NCBI RefSeq assembly: GCF_014207905.1
Contig: NZ_JACHLB010000005.1
Location: 403,663-467,662, forward strand
DNA: 64,000 nucleotides
From: Flavobacterium notoginsengisoli
GTDB lineage: Bacteria; Bacteroidota; Bacteroidia; Flavobacteriales; Flavobacteriaceae
Reading direction: 5' to 3'
In this document: one piece after another, positions 6,777 through 14,865 of the stretch
Layout of the letters: each line of letters opens with the position of its first letter
Numbering within the stretch: the stretch's first letter is position 1
Translations under genes and position numbers: made by a program
Notes under the pieces: generated by a model
The model's database searches: none
What the model saw: only the letters and a program-made list of their open reading frames with translations
Told to the model about the DNA's origin: nothing

Positions 6777-8141
6777 ATGAATAAAAAACACCCTTCCAAC
6801 GATATACTTTCGAATTTAGGAATTGAAAGCCTAAACGAAATGCAAGAAACTGCAAAAGATGCAATTCTTCATGACAACAACGTTTTGTTGCTTTCTCCAA
6901 CAGGATCTGGAAAAACATTGGCGTTTCTGCTTCCTGTTTTAGAATTATTACAGCCTGAGATTTTATCGGTTCAATGTTTAATTTTAGTTCCGTCTCGCGA
7001 ATTAGGATTGCAGATTGAGCAGGTTTGGAAAAAAATGGGAACGCAGTACAAAGTAAACATTTGTTACGGTGGGCATTCTATTGAAACGGAAATGAAAAAT
7101 TTAAGCAATCCGCCAGCGGTTTTAATTGGAACTCCTGGAAGAATTGCAGATCATATAGATAGAGAAACTTTTAGAACAGATAAAATTCAGACTCTAATTT
7201 TGGATGAGTTTGATAAATCGCTTCAATTAGGATTTCACGAACAAATGTCTTTCATCATTGGAAGATTAGCGAAAGTAAACAAAAGAGTTTTAGTTTCTGC
7301 AACTTCGGATATTGAGATTCCGAAATATACACGTGTTGTCAATCCGACTGTTTTAGATTTTATTCCAGAGGAAGAGGAAAAAGAGAATCTTTCGATGAAA
7401 ATGGTTCTTTCACCTGCGAAAGATAAACTGCAAAGTTTGTTCAATTTGATTTGTTCTTTAAAATCAGAATCAGCTATTATTTTCTGTAATCACAGAGATG
7501 CTGCGGAGCGAATTAGCGATACTCTAAACGAAAAAGGAATTTATTCAGTTTACTATCATGGCGGAATGGATCAGGAAGAACGTGAACGTGCTTTGATTCA
7601 GTTTAGAAATGGAAGTGTAACCTATTTGGTTACAACCGATTTGGCGGCGAGAGGTTTGGATATTCCAGAAATGAAACACGTTATTCATTATCATTTGCCT
7701 TTAAAAGAAGACGAATTCACTCATAGAAATGGGCGTACAGCGCGTATGCAGGCAACTGGAACCGCATATATTATCATCCACGAAAGTGAAAAACAATTTG
7801 ACTACATTGATTACGAAATGGATGTTTTAGATGTTGAAGGCAAAGTTTCATTGCCAAAACCGCCTCAATTTCAAACTATCTATATTAGCGGAGGAAAGAA
7901 AAACAAACTTAATAAGTTTGATATTGTCGGCTTCTTTTCTCAAAAAGGGAAACTAGAAAAAGACGATTTAGGATTAATTGAAGTAAAAGATTTCGTTTCG
8001 TTTGCAGCCGTAAAATACAATAAAGTAAAAGATTTGCTGAAAAATGTGAGAGATGAAAAAATGAAAGGCAAAAAGTTTAAAATCGAAGTAGCTCGTAACG
8101 TAATCAAAAAAGTAGAAGAGGAGAAGAGAGGGAAATATTGA
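6777..8141 (+). CDS. DEAD-box RNA helicase with DbpA-like C-terminus (DEFD motif II)
   Basis: A 454-residue ATP-dependent RNA helicase. The start at 6777 is preferred over 6723 because a promoter -7 box lies between them and the extra 18 residues come from repeat DNA. Motifs: PTGSGKT (41-47), PSREL, TPGR, DEFD (143-146, instead of DEAD), SATS, then in the second RecA domain TTDLAARGLD and HRNGRTAR. The last 75 residues (IYISGGKKNKLNKFDIVGFF onward) resemble the DbpA RNA-binding domain, suggesting a role on 23S rRNA in ribosome assembly. DEFD keeps the catalytic D-E pair, so activity is expected. Confidence 0.92.
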   Translation: MNKKHPSNDILSNLGIESLNEMQETAKDAILHDNNVLLLSPTGSGKTLAFLLPVLELLQPEILSVQCLILVPSRELGLQIEQVWKKMGTQYKVNICYGGHSIETEMKNLSNPPAVLIGTPGRIADHIDRETFRTDKIQTLILDEFDKSLQLGFHEQMSFIIGRLAKVNKRVLVSATSDIEIPKYTRVVNPTVLDFIPEEEEKENLSMKMVLSPAKDKLQSLFNLICSLKSESAIIFCNHRDAAERISDTLNEKGIYSVYYHGGMDQEERERALIQFRNGSVTYLVTTDLAARGLDIPEMKHVIHYHLPLKEDEFTHRNGRTARMQATGTAYIIIHESEKQFDYIDYEMDVLDVEGKVSLPKPPQFQTIYISGGKKNKLNKFDIVGFFSQKGKLEKDDLGLIEVKDFVSFAAVKYNKVKDLLKNVRDEKMKGKKFKIEVARNVIKKVEEEKRGKY

Positions 8142-8353
8142 TTTTTTAGATAAGAAAAAAGATGTAAGAAGCAAGACATAAGATTGGAATTTGGAATTTG
8201 ATTTTTATATGTTTATTTGTTTGTTTATCAGTGTTTTAAAATGTTGTAACTAAGTTTTACAATTTTATGTTAAAAAAATAATGGTTTGATAGGGGTTTTT
8301 TCAATATTTCTATGTTTTTTTGCTAAAGTAAAATTGTAAACCCCAAATTCACT

Positions 8354-8803
8354 ATGAAAAAGATTATTACCCTTGCTGCATTGTTTTTCAGCTTTGTTTC
8401 GTTTGCGCAGATTAAAGTTCTTGAAACTGTTCCAGTTGAGAAATTAGGAAAAGTAAACAACAATTACATTCAAAAAATTGGTGACGAGTATACAGTGTAT
8501 TACACTACAATTCTAACTGATGATGATGATTCTTCTAATTTGAGAAAATTTTCATTTAAAAACCTTAATAATGATTACAATAACCTATACAACATCATTA
8601 TGGGGGGTTTTACTGCAACACCATTATACGATATTAAATTAGAATTACCGAATAACTACATTTGGTTGCACTATACTGGAAACGTTGTTCCAGACAAAGC
8701 AACGGTTCAATTTATGGTTTCTAGCAAAGAAAGAGACGCTGCAACAAACAATGTTTCTGAGCCTTTAGTAAAAGATCAAATCAGTAAATTATTCCAGAAG
8801 TAA
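8354..8803 (+). CDS. Secreted hypothetical protein
   Basis: 149 residues beginning with a clear signal peptide (MKKIITLAALFFSFVSFAQ), so the mature protein should be periplasmic or outer-membrane associated. The mature part is rich in Tyr, Asn and Asp with a DDDD run near residue 57, and no catalytic motif or lipobox. Single-gene unit: a gap of over 200 bases before it and a terminator right after. I do not recognise a named family; conserved flavobacterial secreted proteins of this size are common. Confidence 0.8.
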   Translation: MKKIITLAALFFSFVSFAQIKVLETVPVEKLGKVNNNYIQKIGDEYTVYYTTILTDDDDSSNLRKFSFKNLNNDYNNLYNIIMGGFTATPLYDIKLELPNNYIWLHYTGNVVPDKATVQFMVSSKERDAATNNVSEPLVKDQISKLFQK

Positions 8804-8828
8804 TTTTATAATAGTAAAGAATATATTT

Positions 8829-8862
8829 AAAAAGCCCGTTCAGTTCATGAATGGGCTTTTTT
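8829..8862 (+). terminator. Terminator of the secreted hypothetical gene
   Basis: Stem AAAAGCCCGTTCA / TGAATGGGCTTTT with a 5-base loop and a T run (8829-8862), starting about 25 bases after the stop codon. Confidence 0.85.
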
Positions 8863-8964
8863 ATGTTTTTTTGTTTCAAATTTCAGGTTTCAAGTTGATA
8901 AACTTTGCCTTGAATTTTAACGCAAAGAGCGCTAAGTTTTTTTATTTTTGAAGCTTTTAAAAAG

Positions 8965-9010
8965 TGCAAAGTTCGCAAAGCTTTGTGTATAAAACTTTGC
9001 GAACTTTGTA
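8965..9010. repeat. Long hairpin, GCAAAG class
   Basis: Arms TGCAAAGTTCGCAAAG (8965-8980) and CTTTGCGAACTTTGTA (8995-9010), nearly perfect over about 15 base pairs with a 14-base loop. It is nested inside outer AACGCAAAG and CTTTGCGGTT words at about 8920-9040. Same dispersed family as 6632-6757. Confidence 0.75.
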
Positions 9011-9086
9011 TGTATCTCTTCGTGTTCTTTGCGGTTAAACTAAAATCTTAGAATCTTAGCAACTTAGAACCTCAGCATCTTTTAAA

Positions 9087-9665
9087 TTAAATCTTTTTCA
9101 CATACTGTGTAATAATCACAATTTGCTGTCCATCGACTTTACCTTCAATATATTCAGCGTTTTCGTGGTCTAAACGGATATTTCTAACGGCTGTACCTTG
9201 TTTGGCAACCATGCTAGAACCTTTTACTTTAAGATCTTTAATCAATACAACAGAATCTCCATGTTGTAGTACTACGCCGTTACTGTCACGGTGAACTAAT
9301 TTGTTTTCGTCATCTTCGCCTTCGCCAGTTGCTTTTGCCCATTCAAGCGTATCTTCTTCAAGGTACATCATATCCAGTAATTCTTGTGGCCATCCAGCTG
9401 CACGCAAACGGCTCAACATTCTCCAAGCAACAACTTGTACCGGAATATTTTCATTCCACATACTGTCGTTAAGGCATCTCCAGTGATTTAAATCAACATT
9501 ATCTGGGTTTTCAATTTGGTCAGTACAGGTATTACAGGCATATACAGCTTCATCAAGGCCTCCTTTTCTAGTTGGCAATACTTGATAAACTTTTAAATTT
9601 TCTTCAGCGCCACAAAGCTCACATTTAGATCCGCTTCGTTTGCTTAATTCTCTTTCGATACTCAT
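9087..9665 (-). CDS. PhnA/YjdM-like zinc-ribbon protein
   Basis: 192 residues. The N-terminal part carries CELC (about 16-19) and CNTC (about 44-47), a likely structural zinc ribbon. The C-terminal 70 residues form the PhnA domain (DSNGVVLQHGDSVVLIKDLK, GSSMVAKQGTAVRNIRL), an SH3-like barrel. Despite the name, PhnA-family proteins are not established phosphonate enzymes; their role is unclear. The middle segment (DLNHWRCLNDSMW) is typical of longer Bacteroidetes versions. Monocistronic by spacing, with coaD upstream on the same strand 75 bases away. Confidence 0.9.
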   Translation of the reverse strand: MSIERELSKRSGSKCELCGAEENLKVYQVLPTRKGGLDEAVYACNTCTDQIENPDNVDLNHWRCLNDSMWNENIPVQVVAWRMLSRLRAAGWPQELLDMMYLEEDTLEWAKATGEGEDDENKLVHRDSNGVVLQHGDSVVLIKDLKVKGSSMVAKQGTAVRNIRLDHENAEYIEGKVDGQQIVIITQYVKKI

Positions 9666-9740
9666 TGTTTGGTGTTTATTTTAAAAATGCGAAATTACTT
9701 ATAAATTAGTTTGTTTACAAGTTTGTGATTTTTTGTTTCA

Positions 9741-10199
9741 TTATTTTTTAACCCTAACGGCTTTTGGAACCAATTGTTCATATTCGCCCCCATGACGCAA
9801 TACATCGCGCACAATGCTCGAACTGATAAAAGAAGTACTTGCAGCAGTCAATAAGAAAACCGTTTCTATTTTCGAAAGCTTTCTATTCGTGTGCGCGATA
9901 GCTTTTTCAAATTCGAAATCGGCTGGGTTACGAAGACCTCTTAAAATAAAATTAGCTTTTTCCTTTTTAGCCAAATCAATTGTTAATCCTTCGTAAGTGA
10001 TAACAGAAACTTTCGGTTCATCTTTAAAGGTTTCTTCAATAAAGCGCTTTCTTTCTTCTAAGGAAAACATGTATTTTTTTTCGGCATTGACACCAATTGC
10101 AATTACAATTTCATCAAACAAAGGAATTCCTCTTTTGATAATGTCTTCGTGTCCAAGTGTTATTGGGTCAAATGATCCTGGGAATATAGCTTTTCTCAT
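9741..10199 (-). CDS. coaD: Pantetheine-phosphate adenylyltransferase CoaD
   Basis: 152 residues, the usual CoaD length. It transfers AMP from ATP to 4'-phosphopantetheine, the penultimate step of CoA synthesis. Nucleotidyltransferase motifs: FPGSFDPITLGH (T/HxGH) at the N-terminus, RGLRNPADFEFE in the middle and ISSSIVRD (KMSKS equivalent) near residue 128. A TACCTTTG -7 box lies upstream on the minus strand (plus-strand 10231-10238). Confidence 0.97.
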   Translation of the reverse strand: MRKAIFPGSFDPITLGHEDIIKRGIPLFDEIVIAIGVNAEKKYMFSLEERKRFIEETFKDEPKVSVITYEGLTIDLAKKEKANFILRGLRNPADFEFEKAIAHTNRKLSKIETVFLLTAASTSFISSSIVRDVLRHGGEYEQLVPKAVRVKK

Positions 10200-10285
10200 T
10201 TTTGTTTAAAGTTCAGAGGTTTTAGAGTCTCAAAGGTACAAAGGTTTTATTTTGTTGCAGGAATTTTATATTCTGATTCTAATTG

Positions 10286-10891
10286 TTAATCTTTATGTCT
10301 GATTTTTATAATTTCTCCGCTGTTATAAAGTTTTATTAAATCATTTTTAGAATAAGAAACTTTTTTATTGGAATAGTTTTCAGCTTTATCCAAATCATCA
10401 ATTTCGTAAGGCATATAAGTGTCGAAATCGTTATGTGTAGTATAAATACTGTCTGAAGTTATTTTATCAATTTTGAATGTAGAATAATAGCCGTTGGAAA
10501 ATTTTAAATTATAAACATCACCAACTAGTGGTTCTTTGATTAGGATATCAATTTGATTTTGATTTTGGAAGTAGTTATTTATGCAATACGCAAGAAATAA
10601 TAGTAAAACAAAAGTTCCCGAAAACATCCAAATTGAATTTTTAAGTTTTTCATTTCTTAATTTTTCTTGCCCCTCTAAAGATAAATCTTCGTAATAAAAC
10701 CAGTTTTTGCAACTTGTGCATTCTATATTAACGATTTTTCCAACTGGAAATAGTGGAATGAATGTAATGTAAACATAACGTCTAAAAATGCTGAAATGTA
10801 AAGTATTCTCAATATTACATTTAGGACATATTTCGTTTTTGACAAAACCGTTTTTTATATTCGAATCTTTTGTTCCAATTAGAAAAAGCAT
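10286..10891 (-). CDS. Zinc-ribbon membrane protein, unknown function
   Basis: 201 residues. An N-terminal CPKC...CTSC pair (about residues 22-25 and 58-61) frames a short beta-rich stretch, the layout of the small zinc-ribbon proteins that start with FLIGTK. One membrane helix follows (about 86-106, IWMFSGTFVLLLFLAYCINN). The remaining part looks extracytoplasmic, with LKFSNGYYSTFKIDKI strands. No enzymatic motif. It lies alone between coaD and the DUF421 gene, with repeat-word spacers on both sides. Confidence 0.75.
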   Translation of the reverse strand: MLFLIGTKDSNIKNGFVKNEICPKCNIENTLHFSIFRRYVYITFIPLFPVGKIVNIECTSCKNWFYYEDLSLEGQEKLRNEKLKNSIWMFSGTFVLLLFLAYCINNYFQNQNQIDILIKEPLVGDVYNLKFSNGYYSTFKIDKITSDSIYTTHNDFDTYMPYEIDDLDKAENYSNKKVSYSKNDLIKLYNSGEIIKIRHKD

Positions 10892-10987
10892 AGTTTTTTT
10901 AAAGTTGCTAAGGTTCTGAGATGCTAAGATTCTAAGTTTTATAGGATTGTGCAGAATCTTATTTTTTCTTTTTTTTTGGATTTTTTT

Positions 10988-11680
10988 CTAAGTTATTCTC
11001 TTCGTATTTATCGAAGGAACCCATTCGTCTTTATGACAGTCTTTGCAAGTTGAAGTTCCTTTTTTTAATTCCTCGGTGTTACCACAAAAGGAACAGGAAT
11101 ATACTCCGTCTTCTGGAATAATTTTATTTTTTTTCTCAAAAAGCAAAGGCACAATCGGTAATCCGTAACCCACATCTTTGTCTTCGTAATAAAAAACACT
11201 TATTTCTCCACTCGTTTCTATAAAAGCATGTCGAACTTGTCCTAAATGCTCAATAGATTTGATTCGCAATTCTGCAAAAAACTCGTCTTGTGCTAAACTT
11301 TCTTTCTTAAAACTCGTTATAGAAAACTTTCCATCGTTAATTAAACATTCGGTTTTGCCTTCTATAAATTCTTCAAATTTCTTGCTTTTTCCTGTTAGCC
11401 AAGTTACGGTGCGATACAAAATGATTATGGTAGAGAAAACTATTGCGGCTGGAATAATTCCGACATCTTCATAAAACATCGGATCGCCGGCAGCAGAACC
11501 TAAAGCGATAATAATTACAGTTTCGAAAATTGATAATTGTTTTACACCTCGTTTTCCTGCCAACTTTAATGTCAGCAATAAAATAGTGAACATTACCGTT
11601 GAACGAAATATTACCTCCAGAATAAAGGCTTCAGGAAGATTGTTATAGAAAAGCCTATCCCATTCAAATATTTCTTTCAT
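10988..11680 (-). CDS. DUF421/YetF-family membrane protein with C-terminal zinc ribbon
   Basis: 230 residues. Three membrane helices lie in the first about 90 residues (VMFTILLLTLKLAGKRG; TVIIIALGSAAGD; IPAAIVFSTIIILYR), with the family motif LAGKRG...LSIFE. The YetF cytosolic domain follows (FEEFIEGKTECLINDGK, SLAQDEFFAELRIK). A C-terminal CSFC...CKDC pair (about 199-218) would bind one metal. The YetF family is uncharacterised in Bacteroidetes. Single gene in its own gap. Confidence 0.88.
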   Translation of the reverse strand: MKEIFEWDRLFYNNLPEAFILEVIFRSTVMFTILLLTLKLAGKRGVKQLSIFETVIIIALGSAAGDPMFYEDVGIIPAAIVFSTIIILYRTVTWLTGKSKKFEEFIEGKTECLINDGKFSITSFKKESLAQDEFFAELRIKSIEHLGQVRHAFIETSGEISVFYYEDKDVGYGLPIVPLLFEKKNKIIPEDGVYSCSFCGNTEELKKGTSTCKDCHKDEWVPSINTKRIT

Positions 11681-11720
11681 TTTTTTAGATGCTAAGATTC
11701 TAAGTTTTTCTTGCGCTGGA

Positions 11721-11743
11721 CTTCGACTTCGCCCAGTCTGACA
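11721..11743. repeat. Half-copy of the CTTCGACTTCGC repeat
   Basis: CTTCGACTTCGCCCAGTCTG plus ACA at 11721-11743 matches, with one change, the right arm of the hairpin at 12883-12957. It lies between the DUF421 gene and ddl. Confidence 0.7.
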
Positions 11744-11807
11744 CTTACTATATTATAAAAAAGGTTCTGAAATCTTAGTAATTTAGAATCTCAGAACCTT
11801 AGTATCT

Positions 11808-12779
11808 TTAAGCTAAAGCCAATTCGATTGCATTTGTAAACAAATCTTCCAGAGAAATTCCTGCTGCTTTTGCTTGCTGCGGAATTAAACTTTCTGTTGT
11901 TAAACCTGGAATAGTGTTCATTTCAAGCATATGAGGCTCGTCGTTTACAATAATGAATTCGCTTCTTGAAAAGCCTTTCATTTTTAAAACTTCATAAGCA
12001 CGTTTTGCTGTATCTCCAACTTTTTTAGTTAGTTCGTCTGAGATTCTGGCAGGCGTTATTTCTTGTGATTTTCCTTCGTATTTGGCTTCGTAATCGAAGA
12101 AATCATTATCTGAAACAATTTCTGTAATTGGAAGCACTTTGATTTCGCCTTGGTAATTAATTACACCTACAGAAACTTCAGTTCCGTCAAGGAAACTTTC
12201 TATGATGATTTCGTTATCTTCTTTATAAGCAACTTCAATTGCTATTGGAAGTTCTGCTTCCGTTTTTACTTTTGAGATTCCGAAACTAGATCCAGCTTTG
12301 TTTGGTTTTACGAAACATGGCAAACCTACTTTTTTAACGATTTCTGAGGTGTTGATTTCGTCTCCTTTGTTCAAATAATAAGAAACAGCCGTTTTGATTC
12401 CGTATGGTTTTAAAACTGATAATAAATCCCTTTTGTTGAATGTCAATGCAGATTGGTAATAATCGCAAGAAGATTGTGGCATGCCAATTAACTCAAAATA
12501 AGCCTGCATTAATCCATCTTCTCCTGGAGTTCCGTGAATGGCATTGAAAACACAGTCAAAAGTGATTTTTTCGCCGTTTACAGTTACAGAAAAATCATTT
12601 CTATCAATTGGGAATTCGGCATCTTTATCGTCGACGTAAACCCATTTTTCTTTGAAAATGTGAATTCGGAATCCGTTGTATTTTGTTTTATCAAGATATT
12701 GATAAACGACATTTCCGCTGATTAAAGATATTTTGTATTCGCTGGAATAGCCGCCCATGATAATGGCAATGTTTTTCAT
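11808..12779 (-). CDS. ddl: D-alanine--D-alanine ligase
   Basis: 323 residues from MKNIAIIMGGYSSEY. An upstream in-frame ATG at 12797 adds only MKQNIE. It joins two D-Ala residues for peptidoglycan precursors. ATP-grasp features: IIMGGYSSEYKISL at the N-terminus, GTPGEDG (about 92-98), FVKPNKAGSSFGISKV, and the C-terminal MLEMNTIPGLTTESLIP block with metal-binding E and N. It is divergent from the PASTA gene across a gap holding a large hairpin. Confidence 0.96.
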   Translation of the reverse strand: MKNIAIIMGGYSSEYKISLISGNVVYQYLDKTKYNGFRIHIFKEKWVYVDDKDAEFPIDRNDFSVTVNGEKITFDCVFNAIHGTPGEDGLMQAYFELIGMPQSSCDYYQSALTFNKRDLLSVLKPYGIKTAVSYYLNKGDEINTSEIVKKVGLPCFVKPNKAGSSFGISKVKTEAELPIAIEVAYKEDNEIIIESFLDGTEVSVGVINYQGEIKVLPITEIVSDNDFFDYEAKYEGKSQEITPARISDELTKKVGDTAKRAYEVLKMKGFSRSEFIIVNDEPHMLEMNTIPGLTTESLIPQQAKAAGISLEDLFTNAIELALA

Positions 12780-12882
12780 TTCTATATTTTGTTTCAAGTT
12801 TTAATTTTGTTTCAAGTTTCACGTTTTTTGCCACTGATTATACAGATTAAAAATGATTTTTTTCTGAATTATTCATTGTTAT

Positions 12883-12957
12883 TTGTCAGGCTGAGCGAAG
12901 TCGAAGCCCCGCATGCTGAATTACTTGGTGTGACTTCGACTTCGCTCAGTCTGACAA
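12883..12957. repeat. Large hairpin repeat between ddl and the PASTA gene
   Basis: Left arm TTGTCAGGCTGAGCGAAGTC plus GAAG (12883-12906) and right arm CTTCGACTTCGCTCAGTCTG plus ACAA (12934-12957). 23 of 24 positions pair and the loop is 27 bases. It lies between divergent genes, so it is not a terminator of either. A half-copy lies at 11721-11743. Confidence 0.85.
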
Positions 12958-13041
12958 TCTTGGCACTTTCTCGTTTTAAACAAAATTATCATTTTTTTTG
13001 AAACGAAATACTTTATCTTTGTCGCTATTAAAAATAAATTT

Positions 13042-13659
13042 ATGAGTTTACGTCAGTATTTAACAAGTCGAGTTTTTTTCTTGCAATTACTTGCAGCCGC
13101 AGCTATTATCGCGATTATTGGTTACTTATTTATGCATTGGTTAACTTTTACGACAGATCACGGACACGAAATTGCTGTTCCGAATTTGTCTAAACTAACT
13201 GAAGAACAAGTAGAAGAGAAATTGGATGAACTGGATTTGGATTATGTTCTACTAGACAGTGTTGATTACAGAAGTGAATTTCCAAAATATAGCGTAGTTG
13301 AGCAAGATCCGCTTCCTGGTACAAAAGTGAAAGTAGGAAGAAAAATTTATATTAAGATTAATGCTTCAGGTTTTTCATCTGTTAAAATTCCTGATTTAAT
13401 TGAGAAAACATATCGCGAAGCTGTACCAACTTTAAAAGCTTTAGGTCTTGAATTGGGAACAATTACTTATATTCCGAATCTTGGAAAAGATATGGTTTTG
13501 GAGATGCGTTTGAAAGGCAGAAACTTAAAAGTAGGAGATCGTGTTCTTAAAGCATCTAAAATTGATTTAGTTTTAGGTGATGGTAAAGCGAGTTATGTAG
13601 ACGAAAGTCAGGTAGATAGTACAGCAACAACGCCTGAAGAAACCCCAAACAATGAATAA
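13042..13659 (+). CDS. PASTA-domain membrane protein
   Basis: 205 residues: an N-terminal membrane anchor (about 10-32, VFFLQLLAAAAIIAIIGYLF) and then two to three extracytoplasmic PASTA repeats (VPNLSKLTEEQVEEKLDEL; DLIEKTYREAVPTLKALGL). PASTA domains bind muropeptide-like ligands, but here there is no kinase or transpeptidase domain. A TATCTTTG -7 box lies at 13014-13021. The stop overlaps the start of the RluA gene by 8 bases, implying translational coupling. Proximity to ddl suggests a cell-wall link (inference). Confidence 0.92.
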   Translation: MSLRQYLTSRVFFLQLLAAAAIIAIIGYLFMHWLTFTTDHGHEIAVPNLSKLTEEQVEEKLDELDLDYVLLDSVDYRSEFPKYSVVEQDPLPGTKVKVGRKIYIKINASGFSSVKIPDLIEKTYREAVPTLKALGLELGTITYIPNLGKDMVLEMRLKGRNLKVGDRVLKASKIDLVLGDGKASYVDESQVDSTATTPEETPNNE

Positions 13660-14695
13660 TAATATTGAAGAAAACTTAGATCTGGAAGACGAATTATTCG
13701 AACATTACAGATTTGAAGTCCCTAAAGGTCAAGCGTTTTTGCGTATTGACAAATATTTAATGTATTTGATTCCGAATGCCACGCGAAACAAGATTCAGAA
13801 CGCAGCTACGGATGGAAATATTTTTGTGAATGATATTCCTGTAAAATCAAATTACAAAGTAAAACCTTTTGATGTGATCACGATTATGTTATCGCATCCG
13901 CCATTTGAAAACCATATTCTTCCTGAAGATATTCCGTTGAATATCGTTTATGAAGATGATGCTCTTTTATTGATTAATAAAGAGCCGGGAATGGTTGTGC
14001 ATCCAGGTCACGGAAATTATACGGGAACTTTAGTAAATGCTTTGGCGCATCATTTTGATAATCTGCCAATGAACAGTAGTGAACGTCCAGGTCTGGTTCA
14101 TCGAATCGATAAGGATACTTCTGGACTTTTGGTTGTTGCCAAAACGGAAGCTGCTATGACGCATTTGGCAAAACAGTTTGAAGCTAAAACAACAGAACGC
14201 GAATATATTGCTTTGGTTTGGGGAAATGTTGTAGAAGAAAGTGGTACAATTGAAGGAAACCTAGCAAGACATTTAAAAGACCGTATGCAAATGGCGGTTT
14301 TTGATGATCCCGAAATTGGAAAACCTGCCATTACGCATTATAAAGTTTTGGAGCGTTTTGGTTATGTGACTCTTATTTCTTGTAAATTGGAAACAGGAAG
14401 AACACACCAAATTCGCGCACATATGAAGCATATTGGTCATCCGTTATTTAATGATGAGCGTTACGGCGGTCATTTGATTTTGAAAGGAACGACTTTTACG
14501 AAATACAAACAGTTTATCGAAAATTGTTTTAAAGCTTTGCCTCGTCAAGCGCTTCATGCGAAAACACTTGGATTTGTTCATCCTAATACAGGAGAAATGA
14601 TGCGTTTTGATACAGAATTGCCAGACGATTTTAAAGAATGTATCGAGAAATGGCGTAATTATGTGAAATCGCATAATACGGAAGAAGAGAATTAA
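13652..14695 (+). CDS. RluA-family 23S rRNA pseudouridine synthase
   Basis: 347 residues. N-terminal S4 RNA-binding domain (about 30-90, LRIDKYLMYLIPNATRNKIQ) and then the pseudouridine synthase core: PGLVHRIDKDTSGLLVVAK with the catalytic Asp in HRIDKDTSG, and later LETGRTHQIRAHM. The layout matches RluD-type enzymes that modify helix 69 region uridines of 23S rRNA; the exact target is inferred. Translationally coupled to the PASTA gene. Confidence 0.95.
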   Translation: MNNNIEENLDLEDELFEHYRFEVPKGQAFLRIDKYLMYLIPNATRNKIQNAATDGNIFVNDIPVKSNYKVKPFDVITIMLSHPPFENHILPEDIPLNIVYEDDALLLINKEPGMVVHPGHGNYTGTLVNALAHHFDNLPMNSSERPGLVHRIDKDTSGLLVVAKTEAAMTHLAKQFEAKTTEREYIALVWGNVVEESGTIEGNLARHLKDRMQMAVFDDPEIGKPAITHYKVLERFGYVTLISCKLETGRTHQIRAHMKHIGHPLFNDERYGGHLILKGTTFTKYKQFIENCFKALPRQALHAKTLGFVHPNTGEMMRFDTELPDDFKECIEKWRNYVKSHNTEEEN

Positions 14696-14717
14696 AATTA
14701 GATAATTACCTTACTAT

Positions 14718-14748
14718 AAAAAAAGCTCCATCAAGGAGCTTTTTTTTT
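14718..14748 (+). terminator. Terminator of the PASTA-RluA operon
   Basis: Stem AAAAGCTCC (14721-14729) and GGAGCTTTT (14735-14743) with a 5-base loop and T run; an A run before it allows use on the minus strand too. Confidence 0.85.
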
Positions 14749-14865
14749 ATTCTTACCATAATTTTTCGTTCCAATTTTCTGTAGAAACGCACCGCAGTAC
14801 GTCTCTACAGATATACTTTGTACTGTAATATTTTGATTAAAGACTTAAACCTTAATGGTTTAAAA

